A stretch of DNA of 64,000 bases, from NCBI GenBank assembly GCA_016946835.1, contig JACVTC010000061.1:188001-252000 (forward strand), read 5' to 3'. Positions 55,265-64,000 of this stretch are shown here, piece by piece (within the stretch, counting starts at the first letter, position 1; each line of letters begins with the position of its first letter). Position numbers and translations under genes: made by a program. The DNA is from Neocallimastix lanati (nom. inval.). Its lineage: Eukaryota > Neocallimastigomycota > Neocallimastigomycetes > Neocallimastigales > Neocallimastigaceae. Under the pieces are notes generated by a model. It was not told the origin of the DNA and did no database searches. It saw only the letters and a list, made by a program, of their open reading frames with translations.

Positions 55265-56613
55265 TCAGTTTAAAGATGGATCACAAGAAACTTTAGCATG
55301 AACTTTATCACCAGCTTTAATAGTTGTTTCTATAAATTTATTGACCATTTTATTAGAACTTAATTCTTCATTATCATCAAATTCATTAAGAAGAATTGAG
55401 AAGTAGTTACTTGAGAAAATTTCATTATGCTTTTCATTACACATGTGTTTGGACCACTTGAATCTTCTAGATGGAGTAGGAGCACAAAAACCTTCTGAGT
55501 CATCATTTTTACAGGAAAGGATAAGAGGGAAGTGGTCAGAAATATCATTGAATGTACTACAAATAGATAACTTATTAATATATTCCTTCATTTTACAATT
55601 AAATAAAACATGATCAATACAAGACGATCTACCATCCCGAGCCCATGTGAAATCGAGACCTGATAAATTTTTAGTGAACCACTGATGAGATGATTTATTA
55701 AGTAAACTTTCTAATTGGGATTTAGACATATTAAAGTCACCTACAAGAATAGAAGGTGTATTAATATGTTCCTTTATCCAATTAGAAATTTCTGAAAAGG
55801 AATTCTTTCTTTCTTCCTTATGAGTGACCGAAGGAACATAAATATTACCAATAGTGTATTTAATTTCCCAAAAAGAAGTAATGTTGACAGAAATGATATA
55901 CTTATATTCAAAAGGATCTGGAGAAAATGAACATGAACGATGTATACTTTTACTAAGACCTCTCATACCTGGTATATTTGAATCAGCTTTTCATAAAATT
56001 GTATTATAGTGACAAAGAAATGGATAATTATTTGAATGTACATTAAGGTATTGGCTATTACCGACCTCTTGCAAGCAAATACAGACAGGTTTAAAAATTT
56101 CATTAAAGTATCTAATACCATCATGTTTTTCAGCATTCTATCCATTAATGTTCCAATTGACTCAAAGATTGAAGAATTGAGTAGACGGTGAGTAAATGCT
56201 ATTATAAAGAAAATCTTTTACCATTAATTTAGTTTCAAAAGAAGAAAACTTATTGTTGAAATTCTTAGCATAACTGAAAGTTCGAATTTCGTTGGTTTTG
56301 ATCCAATTAATTTTATATTTAGGAAGGTATCTAGTAAGAAGAAATAAAATATTTAGATAATAGGTGGGTTTATCATAGTTTATTCTTAAAATGAAGTAAT
56401 TTCCATATTTGGTGTGTGTTTTTTTGTAATTCCATGAACTATTTTATTACAATTGGAAATAGGCATACTAAGAAATTCCCAAAGTTTATTAACAGACCAT
56501 GATTGAAGATCATGAATAAAGATAAGAATGAAATCTTTATTCAGAATATCGTATCTTCGAAGGCCTCGCCGCAAAATAGGTATAGTTGCTGAATTTGAAG
56601 AACTGTTATCCAT
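55265..56613 (-). pseudogene. LINE N-terminal and endonuclease part, broken
   Basis: From the ATG at 56613 the frame reads about 60 residues, shifts frame near 56430, and continues to 55265 with three stops (TGA near 56155, TAG near 56140, TGA near 55990). The longest clean part is 55966-55265, 233 residues, carrying most of an exonuclease/endonuclease/phosphatase fold: NIYVPSVTHKEERK, SILVGDFNMSKSQLES, LDFTWARDGRSSCIDHVLFN and NDISDHFPLILS. The catalytic Glu is in CLQEV upstream of that, across the last stop. In an intact element this domain nicks target DNA. It is non-functional here. Confidence 0.88.
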
Positions 56614-57323
56614 TTCAAGAAAGCCAAAAAAAAATAAAGTTAAAAAAGTGTAGAAAATAATAATAATAATAATAAAAAATAGATAAATTTTTTTTTTTTT
56701 TAATATATATAATAAAATAAAAATAAAAGAGAAAGTAAATTCCCTTTAAATAGTATATAAAAAAATATTAGTGTTGAATATATGAAAGCTTGAATTATAT
56801 AGTTGTTCTTGATGATTTTATAGTTTTTTGATTTTGTAAAATATTGATTTTAACCGGTATTACTGTTATAGTATTTATAAATTTACACAAGGGTTAGAAA
56901 TTTATTGATACAAAACTACTAGTATATAAAAATGAATGATCATTTCTTTTATCTTTTGGCTGAATGTAATTCTTTCAATTAATAAAGCTCTTTAAGACGT
57001 TAAAAATTTTCTGTTGATTAATAATAAATTAGCAAAAAGTATATTTAAAAAAGAAATAAATATTAGTAGAGAAAGACCATAAAAAAGATTCCTATCCTTT
57101 AAATAATTTCTTAAACACAAGCTTTGGAGTGAATCAATCTCCTACATTTCCATTTTACAATAGCTACATGAAAGTATAAATAATACTATAGAAAAATACA
57201 TATACAAAATAATGCTAAAGAAGAAAAATACAATAGATTCATTACAATGATAATATGTAGAAACTACATGATATTATTAATTATACAACTCCAATGTTAC
57301 TACATATCCAGTTTAAAACAATA

Positions 57324-57530
57324 TAAAACATCAGGTTCATTTTCTACAGTCTTCCAGTATTCCAGTTTTCTCTCTTCGTACTAGAAGCTACTTTAGAAAG
57401 GATAACCATCGATTATTATCAGAATCACAGAAATCTGCAATTAGTACACCTGATATAAGCTATTCCTTTTCCATCAACCCTCTATGGACCTGGAAAAACA
57501 GTCCACATCAAAAGAATAGAATAAATATAT
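57324..57530 (+). other. Unexplained open, higher-GC island
   Basis: About 200 bp with much richer composition than the flanks. One plus-strand frame stays open for about 67 codons without an ATG (RSYFRKDNHRLLSESQKS, then SFSINPLWTWKNSP). No family is recognised. It may be an exon, a transposon remnant or part of a transcript leader. Confidence 0.3.
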
Positions 57531-57965
57531 AAATTTTTTTTAAATGACATAACGTGAAATTAATAAATATGTAAATATAGTAAACTATTTATATATAATA
57601 TTTTTTAGGATAAGAATTAAATACAATAAAAATAAATAAATAAATATTTTATGTGATGAAACTAAATCAAATGAACTCCTAAATATTAAAAAATCTTTCT
57701 AATTTTTATTAGTATTATAGTAAAATTGTTTTTTTTAATATATATATATACATATTATAACTGAATTTATAATTTATAATAAATAAATTTATTTATAAAC
57801 ACTCCTCAACACTTTACAAATTTAAAATAAAAATAAAGATTATATATATATATTATTTTTTTTAATCTTTTAATTATTTTTATTATTATTATTAAAAAGA
57901 AAAAATCCTTATTCGATATTGTTATATTACAAATTATATAGAAGATATTAATGATTGCTCTAATA

Positions 57966-58155
57966 AATTTTTTTAATATATATATATCAAATATATATAT
58001 TTACAAAAAAAATAAAAATTTATAATATTTTTTTAATATATATATATCAAATATATATATTTACAAAAAAAAAAAAAAAATAAAAAATTATAAAGTATTT
58101 TTTAATATATATATATCAAATATATATATTTACAAAAATAATAAAAAATTATAAA
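57966..58155. repeat. Roughly 62-bp minisatellite, three copies
   Basis: Three tandem copies of a unit built from TTTTTTAATATATATATATC, AAATATATATATTTACAAAA and a TAAAAATTATAA tail, lying 110-300 bp beyond the GH5 stop codon. Confidence 0.85.
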
Positions 58156-58266
58156 ATTTTTTTAATATTTTATCTTTACTTTTTTTTGTATTTAAACTAT
58201 ATAAGGACTTAATTCAATTTTTTTTTTTTTTTTTTTTTTCTGTTATCCTATATTATTTCATTTCAT

Positions 58267-59868
58267 TTAGCTTTGCCAAATCTTATTACAGTTCTTAACA
58301 ATATCTTCACATTTACTGGCATCCCCTTGTGAGGTCCAACAGCCATCGACTTCCTTATAACATTTATCGGCCATACTTTGCTTACAGTTCCAGTCATCCT
58401 TTGGACAGCTCAAATAGTCACCTGATGGAGCTGGTGAATCTTGTTGTTCAGTTGGTTGTTCTGGTTGAACTGGTGGAGCTGGTAGAGCTGGTTGAGTTGG
58501 CATATTGTTATTGTTATCATTATCACTACTTGGAAGAGTCTTTGGTGGTAAAGAAGAGGATGGAGTATTATTATTATTATTATCAGTAGTTGGGATTTTG
58601 GTAGGGACTTCAGCTGGAAGTTCATTTGGAAGAGATTTTGGTGGTAAATCAACTGGAGCATTATTATTATTAGCATTAGCATCAGCATTAGCATTAGCAT
58701 CCATTGGTGGAGCATTTGCGTTGGTTTCATTACCTTGTGGAGAAGCAGAAGTTTCTTCTTTGGTTGGGGTAACAGGACCAGTGGAACCAATACCCTTCAT
58801 TAAACTGTTAACAACTTCTGGAGCCTTAATTTCAAAGGTAGTTCTATCAATAAGACCAAAACGTTCACCAGTACCTTCAAAGACACCATTATCCCAAATA
58901 ACACATGGAACACCAATAGCTTTAGCACCCTTAGTGTAATATTCAGCCCATTTAGCACGTTCAGCATCATTTTCACGACTCATAGCACCAAATTCACCAA
59001 TAATAACTGGAATATTTTGACTAATAAATTTGGTCTTAATTAAATTGAAGAGGGAATCTAATTCACTTGGATTATCGAAGGTGGTAACAGCACCATCAGC
59101 ATTATTTAAGGCAAAGTTGTATGGAGTATAGGCGTGGAGTGAAACGATTAAGTTATTATCACCAGATGGTAATTTGAAGGCATTGATGGCACTATCTTGG
59201 GTTGTGGCAGCATAAGTTGGAATCATTAAATGACGTTTAGCATTTTCACCACTACAACCACGAATGGTTTTAACGAAAAGTTCATTCATTTGATTAACGA
59301 AATCCCAACCTTCACTATCACCACCAGTCCATTCAACTGGATCACCAACCTTTCTTGGTTCATTTAAACCTTCAAAAATTAGGTGTTCATCATAGTCTGC
59401 AAATTCAGCAGCAATTTGTTTCCAGATAGCGACTAAAATAGTTTTAGCTTTTTCTAAGTTGTTAGCAAAAGCATAGTTCCATTTTTCATGATGAATATTT
59501 AAAATAACATAGGCTCCATTTTTATAGGCATAATCTACTACTTCATGAACTCTCTTCATCCAGGCACTATCGATCTTATAATCTGGACCTTCGCCAAAGT
59601 GACCATCCCATGTGGTTGGAATACGGAAAGTATCAAAACCATCCTTCATTAAAGCAGTGAAAAGTCCTTCAGTAGTTTTCACATTACCCCAACAAGTTTC
59701 AGAAGCAGTTTGATCCTTAGAATAATCAAGTGTGTCGGCACAATTGGCATCTAAAGTATTACCTAAACTCCAACCAATTTTCATATTTTTAGTTAATTCC
59801 ATAGAGGACATAGCATGGCATCCTAAAATAGATAAACCAGCTAAAGTTAAAGTACTAAATAATCTCAT
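58267..59868 (-). CDS. Secreted GH5 cellulase (endoglucanase) with 6-Cys tail
   Basis: Single-exon 533-aa secreted enzyme. A signal peptide covers residues 1 to about 19. The catalytic domain covers about 25-360: GWSLGNTLDANC, FRIPTTWDGH (R82), NIHHEKWNY, LIFEGLNEPR (acid/base E170), SLHAYTPYNF, VIIGEFGAM (nucleophile E292) and CVIWDNGVF (W325). This is the GH5 clan-A pattern, best matching the endo-beta-1,4-glucanase branch. A Pro/Asn/Ala/Gln linker with NANADANANN runs from 361 to 486. The last 47 residues carry six cysteines (488, 495, 503, 510, 520, 527; spacing 6-7-6-9-6). This is not the usual fungal dockerin pattern with paired CC and WGVEN-type motifs, so whether it docks into a cellulosome is open. 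It forms the left arm of an inverted repeat with the gene at 63066. Confidence 0.96.
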   Translation of the reverse strand: MRLFSTLTLAGLSILGCHAMSSMELTKNMKIGWSLGNTLDANCADTLDYSKDQTASETCWGNVKTTEGLFTALMKDGFDTFRIPTTWDGHFGEGPDYKIDSAWMKRVHEVVDYAYKNGAYVILNIHHEKWNYAFANNLEKAKTILVAIWKQIAAEFADYDEHLIFEGLNEPRKVGDPVEWTGGDSEGWDFVNQMNELFVKTIRGCSGENAKRHLMIPTYAATTQDSAINAFKLPSGDNNLIVSLHAYTPYNFALNNADGAVTTFDNPSELDSLFNLIKTKFISQNIPVIIGEFGAMSRENDAERAKWAEYYTKGAKAIGVPCVIWDNGVFEGTGERFGLIDRTTFEIKAPEVVNSLMKGIGSTGPVTPTKEETSASPQGNETNANAPPMDANANADANANNNNAPVDLPPKSLPNELPAEVPTKIPTTDNNNNNTPSSSLPPKTLPSSDNDNNNNMPTQPALPAPPVQPEQPTEQQDSPAPSGDYLSCPKDDWNCKQSMADKCYKEVDGCWTSQGDASKCEDIVKNCNKIWQS

Positions 59869-60659
59869 TTTATTTATTTATGAAAGTTAATAATAATAAT
59901 TGAATTATAAAAATAAAAAAAGTTTTATATGAAGATTTAATTTTAATTTGTTTATTATAAAATAAAATATATATATTTTCTGTTTGAAATCTTCTAATTA
60001 TATTTAAAAAATAAAATAATAATCTATAATACAAATTTTATAAATAAATAAAAAATGATAATAAATATTTTATATTTATATATACAAAAATAAAAATACA
60101 ATTTATATATATTAAAATTAAAATTAAAATTGGAATTAAAAAAAAAAAAATTACAAATGGAAAGGAAAAAATGATGTTTTTATATACAATATTTTTTATA
60201 TTTACTTATTTATTTATAGTAATGATTATAATATAATTAATATTTAAAATTTTATTTCATTTTAATTTTTTTTACTTAATTTTATTTAATTTTATGTATA
60301 ATAATTTTTTTTACTTATATCTTTAATTTTATAATTATTAATTATAAATTTATACCAATAAATTTTTGTTATCCTATATTAATGTCCTCAATAAATGATT
60401 AGTTTGTGTCAGAATATTTAATTTTTTTTTTTATTTTTTATTTTATTATTAATTGGAATTTAAATTTTTATTTTATTTTATTATTAATTAGAATTTAAAT
60501 GTCCTCAATAAATTATTAGTTTGTGTCAGAATATTTATTTTATTTTTTTTTTTATTTTATTATTAATTAGAATTTAAATGTCCTAAATAAATGATTAGTT
60601 TGTGTCAGAATATTTAATTTTTTTTTTATTTTTTATTTTATTATTAATTAGAATTTAAA
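58934..60659 (-). repeat. Inverted repeat, left arm (GH5 gene plus upstream)
   Basis: Reverse complement of about 62272-64000. Matching positions sum to 122,934 from 58934 up to at least 60389, so 1.45 kb align without a single indel. Beyond that, T-tract indels and a C/T difference appear. The true arm continues leftward beyond what the window can test. Confidence 0.95.
60383..60659. repeat. Tandem GTCCT-AATAAATGATTAG units, left arm
   Basis: Three units (starting about 60383, 60499 and 60579), each with TGTCCTCAATAAA or a variant, GTTTGTGTCAGAATATTT, a T-tract and TTATTATTAATTAGAATTTAAA. They are mirrored in the right arm. Confidence 0.85.
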
Positions 60660-61757
60660 ATTTCATTTCGAAAAGTTTCATTTCGGAAAATTTACATAAA
60701 TAATTTCATTTGAAATTTTGCGAAATACCACACACTCGCGTACTTTATCATATTATTATTTAATTAATTCATTATTCATTATTAATATTAAATATTATTA
60801 TTTGATAATTCATTATTCATTATTATTTAAATTTTCCGTATTAGTTCAGGTTTATTTCTTTTGTTTTAATACTTTGATCTAATAAATATTAAATATACAA
60901 TTAGCATATTTAATATTACTTATTAATAAGATTATTTTATCTTTTTCTTTATAAAATAAAAAAAAAAAAGAAATTCATTATATATATTTTCCCCTTTATT
61001 TCATATTAATATATATATGTATATATAAAACTACAAAGATTAAAACTTTTTTTTTTTTTTTTTACCTCTCTACTTATATTTATTAATAAATTAATAAATA
61101 AATTTCTATAAACTATACTTTTATAATTGTTAATAACGATATTAATAATTTTTAATAAATTATATATTAAATATCTTTTTTTTTTTTTTTTTTTTTTTAA
61201 TAAATAATTTAATATCTTTTCATCTATAATTATTATGAAAATGAAACAACTATTTAATTTTAGATATTTTATATTTATTATTAATTAGCAGTTATTTATT
61301 ATTAATTAATATTTATTTATTATAAAATAGTTATTATTATTAAATAATATTTATTTATTATTAAATAAGAGCTATTATTATTAATTAATAGTTATTATTA
61401 AATAATATCTAATTGTAGATATTTCATTAATTAGTTATTATTTATGATTTATTATTCCAATTATTTTTATTTAATAATAAGTTATAATTAATAATAATAT
61501 TATCATATTTATTAATTAAATAATAATAATTAATATTAAACTATTTTTATTTTTAAAAATTTTAATTTTTTTGTTTAAAATGAATAACAATGATTTTGAG
61601 ATTGTGCTAAAAAAAGATATTGAATAAAGCTGTTTTAATGTAAATAGGAAAAGAACCAATTATTCAAAATAAAGCAATCATAAATAATAATAAATTAATG
61701 AAATAATGAAATAAAAATAAAATAAAATAAAACAATGAAAATAAAATCAAAAATTTT

Positions 61758-61931
61758 AAATAATATGATTATAATCTAATAATAATAAATAATATGATTA
61801 TAATCTAATAATAATAAATAATATGATTATAATCTAATAATAATAAATAATATGATTATAATCTAATAATAATAAATAATATGATTATAATCTAATAATA
61901 ATAAATAATATGATTATAATCTAATAATAAT
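61758..61931. repeat. 29-bp minisatellite, six copies
   Basis: Six perfect head-to-tail copies (174 bp) of a 29-nt unit made of AAATAATATGATTATAATCT followed by AATAATAAT, in the unpaired centre of the GH5 inverted repeat. Confidence 0.95.
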
Positions 61932-62271
61932 AAATAATAATATGTAATATGAGAGAGATATTTAGCCAATGTGTAACAAATTTGTTTTATGTATGAATTG
62001 CATAAAACAAACCATAAAAACAGTTAATTTAATTAACTCTTTATTTTTTATATTAAATTTTTATGCCGCTTTGAACATAAATTAAGTAATGGATAAATAA
62101 TACAATTATGAAATAATTTTTTTTTTTTTTATTTCAACGGCCATAAATTTAAATTCTAATTAATAATAAAATAAAAATAAAAAAAAAAAAAATTTAAATT
62201 CTAATTAATAATAAAATAAAAATAAAAAAAATTTAAATTCTAATTAATAATAAAATAAAAATAAAAAAAAA

Positions 62272-64000
62272 AAATTTAAATTCTAATTAATAATAAAATA
62301 AAAAATAAAAAAAAAATTAAATATTCTGACACAAACTAATCATTTATTTAGAACATTTAAATTCTAATTAATAATAAAATAAAAAAAAAATAAAATAAAT
62401 ATTCTGACACAAACTAATAATTTATTGAGGACATTTAAATTCTAATTAATAATAAAATAAAATAAAAATTTAAATTCCAATTAATAATAAAATAAAAAAT
62501 AAAAAAAAAAAATTAAATATTCTGACACAAACTAATCATTTATTGAGGACATTAATATAGGATAACAAAAATTTATTGGTATAAATTTATAATTAATAAT
62601 TATAAAATTAAAGATATAAGTAAAAAAAATTATTATACATAAAATTAAATAAAATTAAGTAAAAAAAATTAAAATGAAATAAAATTTTAAATATTAATTA
62701 TATTATAATCATTACTATAAATAAATAAGTAAATATAAAAAATATTGTATATAAAAACATCATTTTTTCCTTTCCATTTGTAATTTTTTTTTTTTTAATT
62801 CCAATTTTAATTTTAATTTTAATATATATAAATTGTATTTTTATTTTTGTATATATAAATATAAAATATTTATTATCATTTTTTATTTATTTATAAAATT
62901 TGTATTATAGATTATTATTTTATTTTTTAAATATAATTAGAAGATTTCAAACAGAAAATATATATATTTTATTTTATAATAAACAAATTAAAATTAAATC
63001 TTCATATAAAACTTTTTTTATTTTTATAATTCAATTATTATTATTAACTTTCATAAATAAATAAAATGAGATTATTTAGTACTTTAACTTTAGCTGGTTT
63101 ATCTATTTTAGGATGCCATGCTATGTCCTCTATGGAATTAACTAAAAATATGAAAATTGGTTGGAGTTTAGGTAATACTTTAGATGCCAATTGTGCCGAC
63201 ACACTTGATTATTCTAAGGATCAAACTGCTTCTGAAACTTGTTGGGGTAATGTGAAAACTACTGAAGGACTTTTCACTGCTTTAATGAAGGATGGTTTTG
63301 ATACTTTCCGTATTCCAACCACATGGGATGGTCACTTTGGCGAAGGTCCAGATTATAAGATCGATAGTGCCTGGATGAAGAGAGTTCATGAAGTAGTAGA
63401 TTATGCCTATAAAAATGGAGCCTATGTTATTTTAAATATTCATCATGAAAAATGGAACTATGCTTTTGCTAACAACTTAGAAAAAGCTAAAACTATTTTA
63501 GTCGCTATCTGGAAACAAATTGCTGCTGAATTTGCAGATTATGATGAACACCTAATTTTTGAAGGTTTAAATGAACCAAGAAAGGTTGGTGATCCAGTTG
63601 AATGGACTGGTGGTGATAGTGAAGGTTGGGATTTCGTTAATCAAATGAATGAACTTTTCGTTAAAACCATTCGTGGTTGTAGTGGTGAAAATGCTAAACG
63701 TCATTTAATGATTCCAACTTATGCTGCCACAACCCAAGATAGTGCCATCAATGCCTTCAAATTACCATCTGGTGATAATAACTTAATCGTTTCACTCCAC
63801 GCCTATACTCCATACAACTTTGCCTTAAATAATGCTGATGGTGCTGTTACCACCTTCGATAATCCAAGTGAATTAGATTCCCTCTTCAATTTAATTAAGA
63901 CCAAATTTATTAGTCAAAATATTCCAGTTATTATTGGTGAATTTGGTGCTATGAGTCGTGAAAATGATGCTGAACGTGCTAAATGGGCTGAATATTACAC
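62272..64000 (+). repeat. Inverted repeat, right arm (runs off the window)
   Basis: Mirror of 58934-60659. It contains the 5' 935 nt of the second GH5 gene and its whole upstream region. The arm is still matching at the last base of the window, so the palindrome is larger than seen here. Confidence 0.95.
63066..64000 (+). CDS. Second GH5 cellulase, 5' part (cut by window end)
   Basis: Starts with the same signal peptide and reads 311 complete codons plus two bases before the window ends. Over this stretch the protein appears identical to residues 1-311 of the gene at 58267-59868, including the acid/base Glu in LIFEGLNEPR and the nucleophile Glu in VIIGEFGAM. It lies in the opposite direction, 3.2 kb from the other start. 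The linker and cysteine-rich tail lie beyond the window, so an intact 3' end is assumed, not seen. Its promoter is a mirror copy of the first gene's, so matched expression is expected. Confidence 0.96.
   Translation, partial: MRLFSTLTLAGLSILGCHAMSSMELTKNMKIGWSLGNTLDANCADTLDYSKDQTASETCWGNVKTTEGLFTALMKDGFDTFRIPTTWDGHFGEGPDYKIDSAWMKRVHEVVDYAYKNGAYVILNIHHEKWNYAFANNLEKAKTILVAIWKQIAAEFADYDEHLIFEGLNEPRKVGDPVEWTGGDSEGWDFVNQMNELFVKTIRGCSGENAKRHLMIPTYAATTQDSAINAFKLPSGDNNLIVSLHAYTPYNFALNNADGAVTTFDNPSELDSLFNLIKTKFISQNIPVIIGEFGAMSRENDAERAKWAEYY

Larger units (their letters stand above)
53883..56613 (-). mobile_element. Decayed, internally deleted LINE (non-LTR retrotransposon)
   Basis: A 2.7-kb minus-strand element with far less A/T than its flanks. 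In order it shows an N-terminal region (NYFILRINY..IRTFSY), an APE-type endonuclease (NING, CLQEV, NIYVPS, VGDFN, DHVLF, SDHFPL), an RT-thumb-like C-terminal region (LGIPFNES..) and a C-terminal zinc-knuckle-like CPCC..SHWIFAC motif, then about 135 codons to a TAA at 53883. The reverse transcriptase core (fingers/palm with the catalytic Asp pair) is absent: the endonuclease frame stops at 55265 and the thumb begins at once. Several in-frame stops and at least two frameshifts confirm it is dead. A poly(A)/A-rich tail follows at about 53845-53870 (minus-strand 3' end), as expected for target-primed insertion. The 5' boundary near 56613-56650 is uncertain. Confidence 0.9.
56640..58266. other. Intergenic region right of the LINE
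   Basis: Contains a roughly 45-bp segment near 57055-57100 that resembles 53730-53780 on the other side of the LINE. It also has a coding-like island at 57310-57530 and a roughly 62-bp minisatellite at 57966-58155 just downstream of the GH5 gene. The rest is A/T-rich with no gene recognised. Confidence 0.6.
59869..63065. other. Divergent promoter region and palindrome spacer
   Basis: The two GH5 genes diverge from here. The outer 790 bp on each side are mirror copies (upstream regions). Next to them are tandem units of about 80-116 bp with TGATTAGTTTGTGTCAGAAT (60398, and related at about 60510 and 60595; mirrored near 62323, 62402 and 62520). The right side has about three extra short units at 62150-62272. 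The unpaired centre 60660-62150 holds a TTTCGGAAA/CGAAAT-rich patch with CACACACTCGCGTAC at about 60728-60742 and a 29-bp minisatellite. No gene was seen. Confidence 0.7.

Noticed and set aside
53883-56613. TGA read as tryptophan (altered code) to explain the LINE stops.
   Set aside because: Host genes and the LINE itself use TGG for Trp throughout, and the element has frameshifts and other stops, so decay is the simpler explanation.
58505-58939. Plus-strand 144-codon open frame opposite the cellulase linker and catalytic domain.
   Set aside because: Shadow of the GH5 coding sequence; its Leu/Gly content mirrors the linker codons.

Overview
The window looks like nuclear DNA of an anaerobic gut fungus (Neocallimastigomycota: the Neocallimastix/Piromyces/Anaeromyces group). 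The evidence is extreme AT richness, with kilobases of A/T homopolymers and TAA/TTTATTA arrays between moderately AT-rich genes. Other signs are spliceosomal GT..AG introns, Asn/Ser homopolymer-rich proteins, duplicated sugar transporters, and a secreted GH5 cellulase with a low-complexity linker and a cysteine-rich tail. No tRNA, rRNA, CRISPR or bacterial-type operon was seen. The assignment is an inference; no database was searched.

Layout. 0-7.4 kb: a tandem duplication (period 3,903 bp) of an intronless MFS sugar transporter together with its upstream region. 7.7-8.4 kb: a LINE fragment and an orphan exon-like island. 9.3-11.9 kb (minus): a two-exon cyclin-box protein of 811 aa. 17.8-20.5 kb (minus): KRR1, the KH-domain ribosome-assembly factor, eight exons, 389 aa. 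24.7-29.8 kb (minus): a 17-exon, 793-aa protein kinase with a C-terminal C1 zinc finger and two consecutive micro-exons in the activation segment. 35.1-36.8 kb (plus): an uncharacterised 548-aa protein with an N-terminal membrane anchor and a C-terminal FFAT-like motif. 39.9-45.2 kb (minus): a PSP1-domain protein, three coding exons, about 1,155 aa. 45.2-53.9 kb: gene-poor repeat desert with heptamer arrays in both orientations. 53.9-56.6 kb (minus): a decayed, internally deleted LINE retrotransposon. 58.3-64 kb: two identical-looking GH5 cellulase genes facing away from each other as arms of a large inverted repeat, the right copy running off the window end.

The genes do not form one pathway. 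The two ends (hexose transporter pair and cellulase pair) fit a lifestyle of cellulose breakdown and sugar uptake, and both are recent duplications. The middle holds housekeeping and signalling genes. All spliced gene models were built by hand by keeping GT..AG boundaries, reading frame and family motifs consistent. The KRR1 and kinase models close in frame across every junction. The most interesting items are the FFAT-bearing membrane protein (candidate organelle contact-site tether), the micro-exon kinase, the GH5 palindrome with its non-canonical 6-Cys module, and the network of LINE relics.
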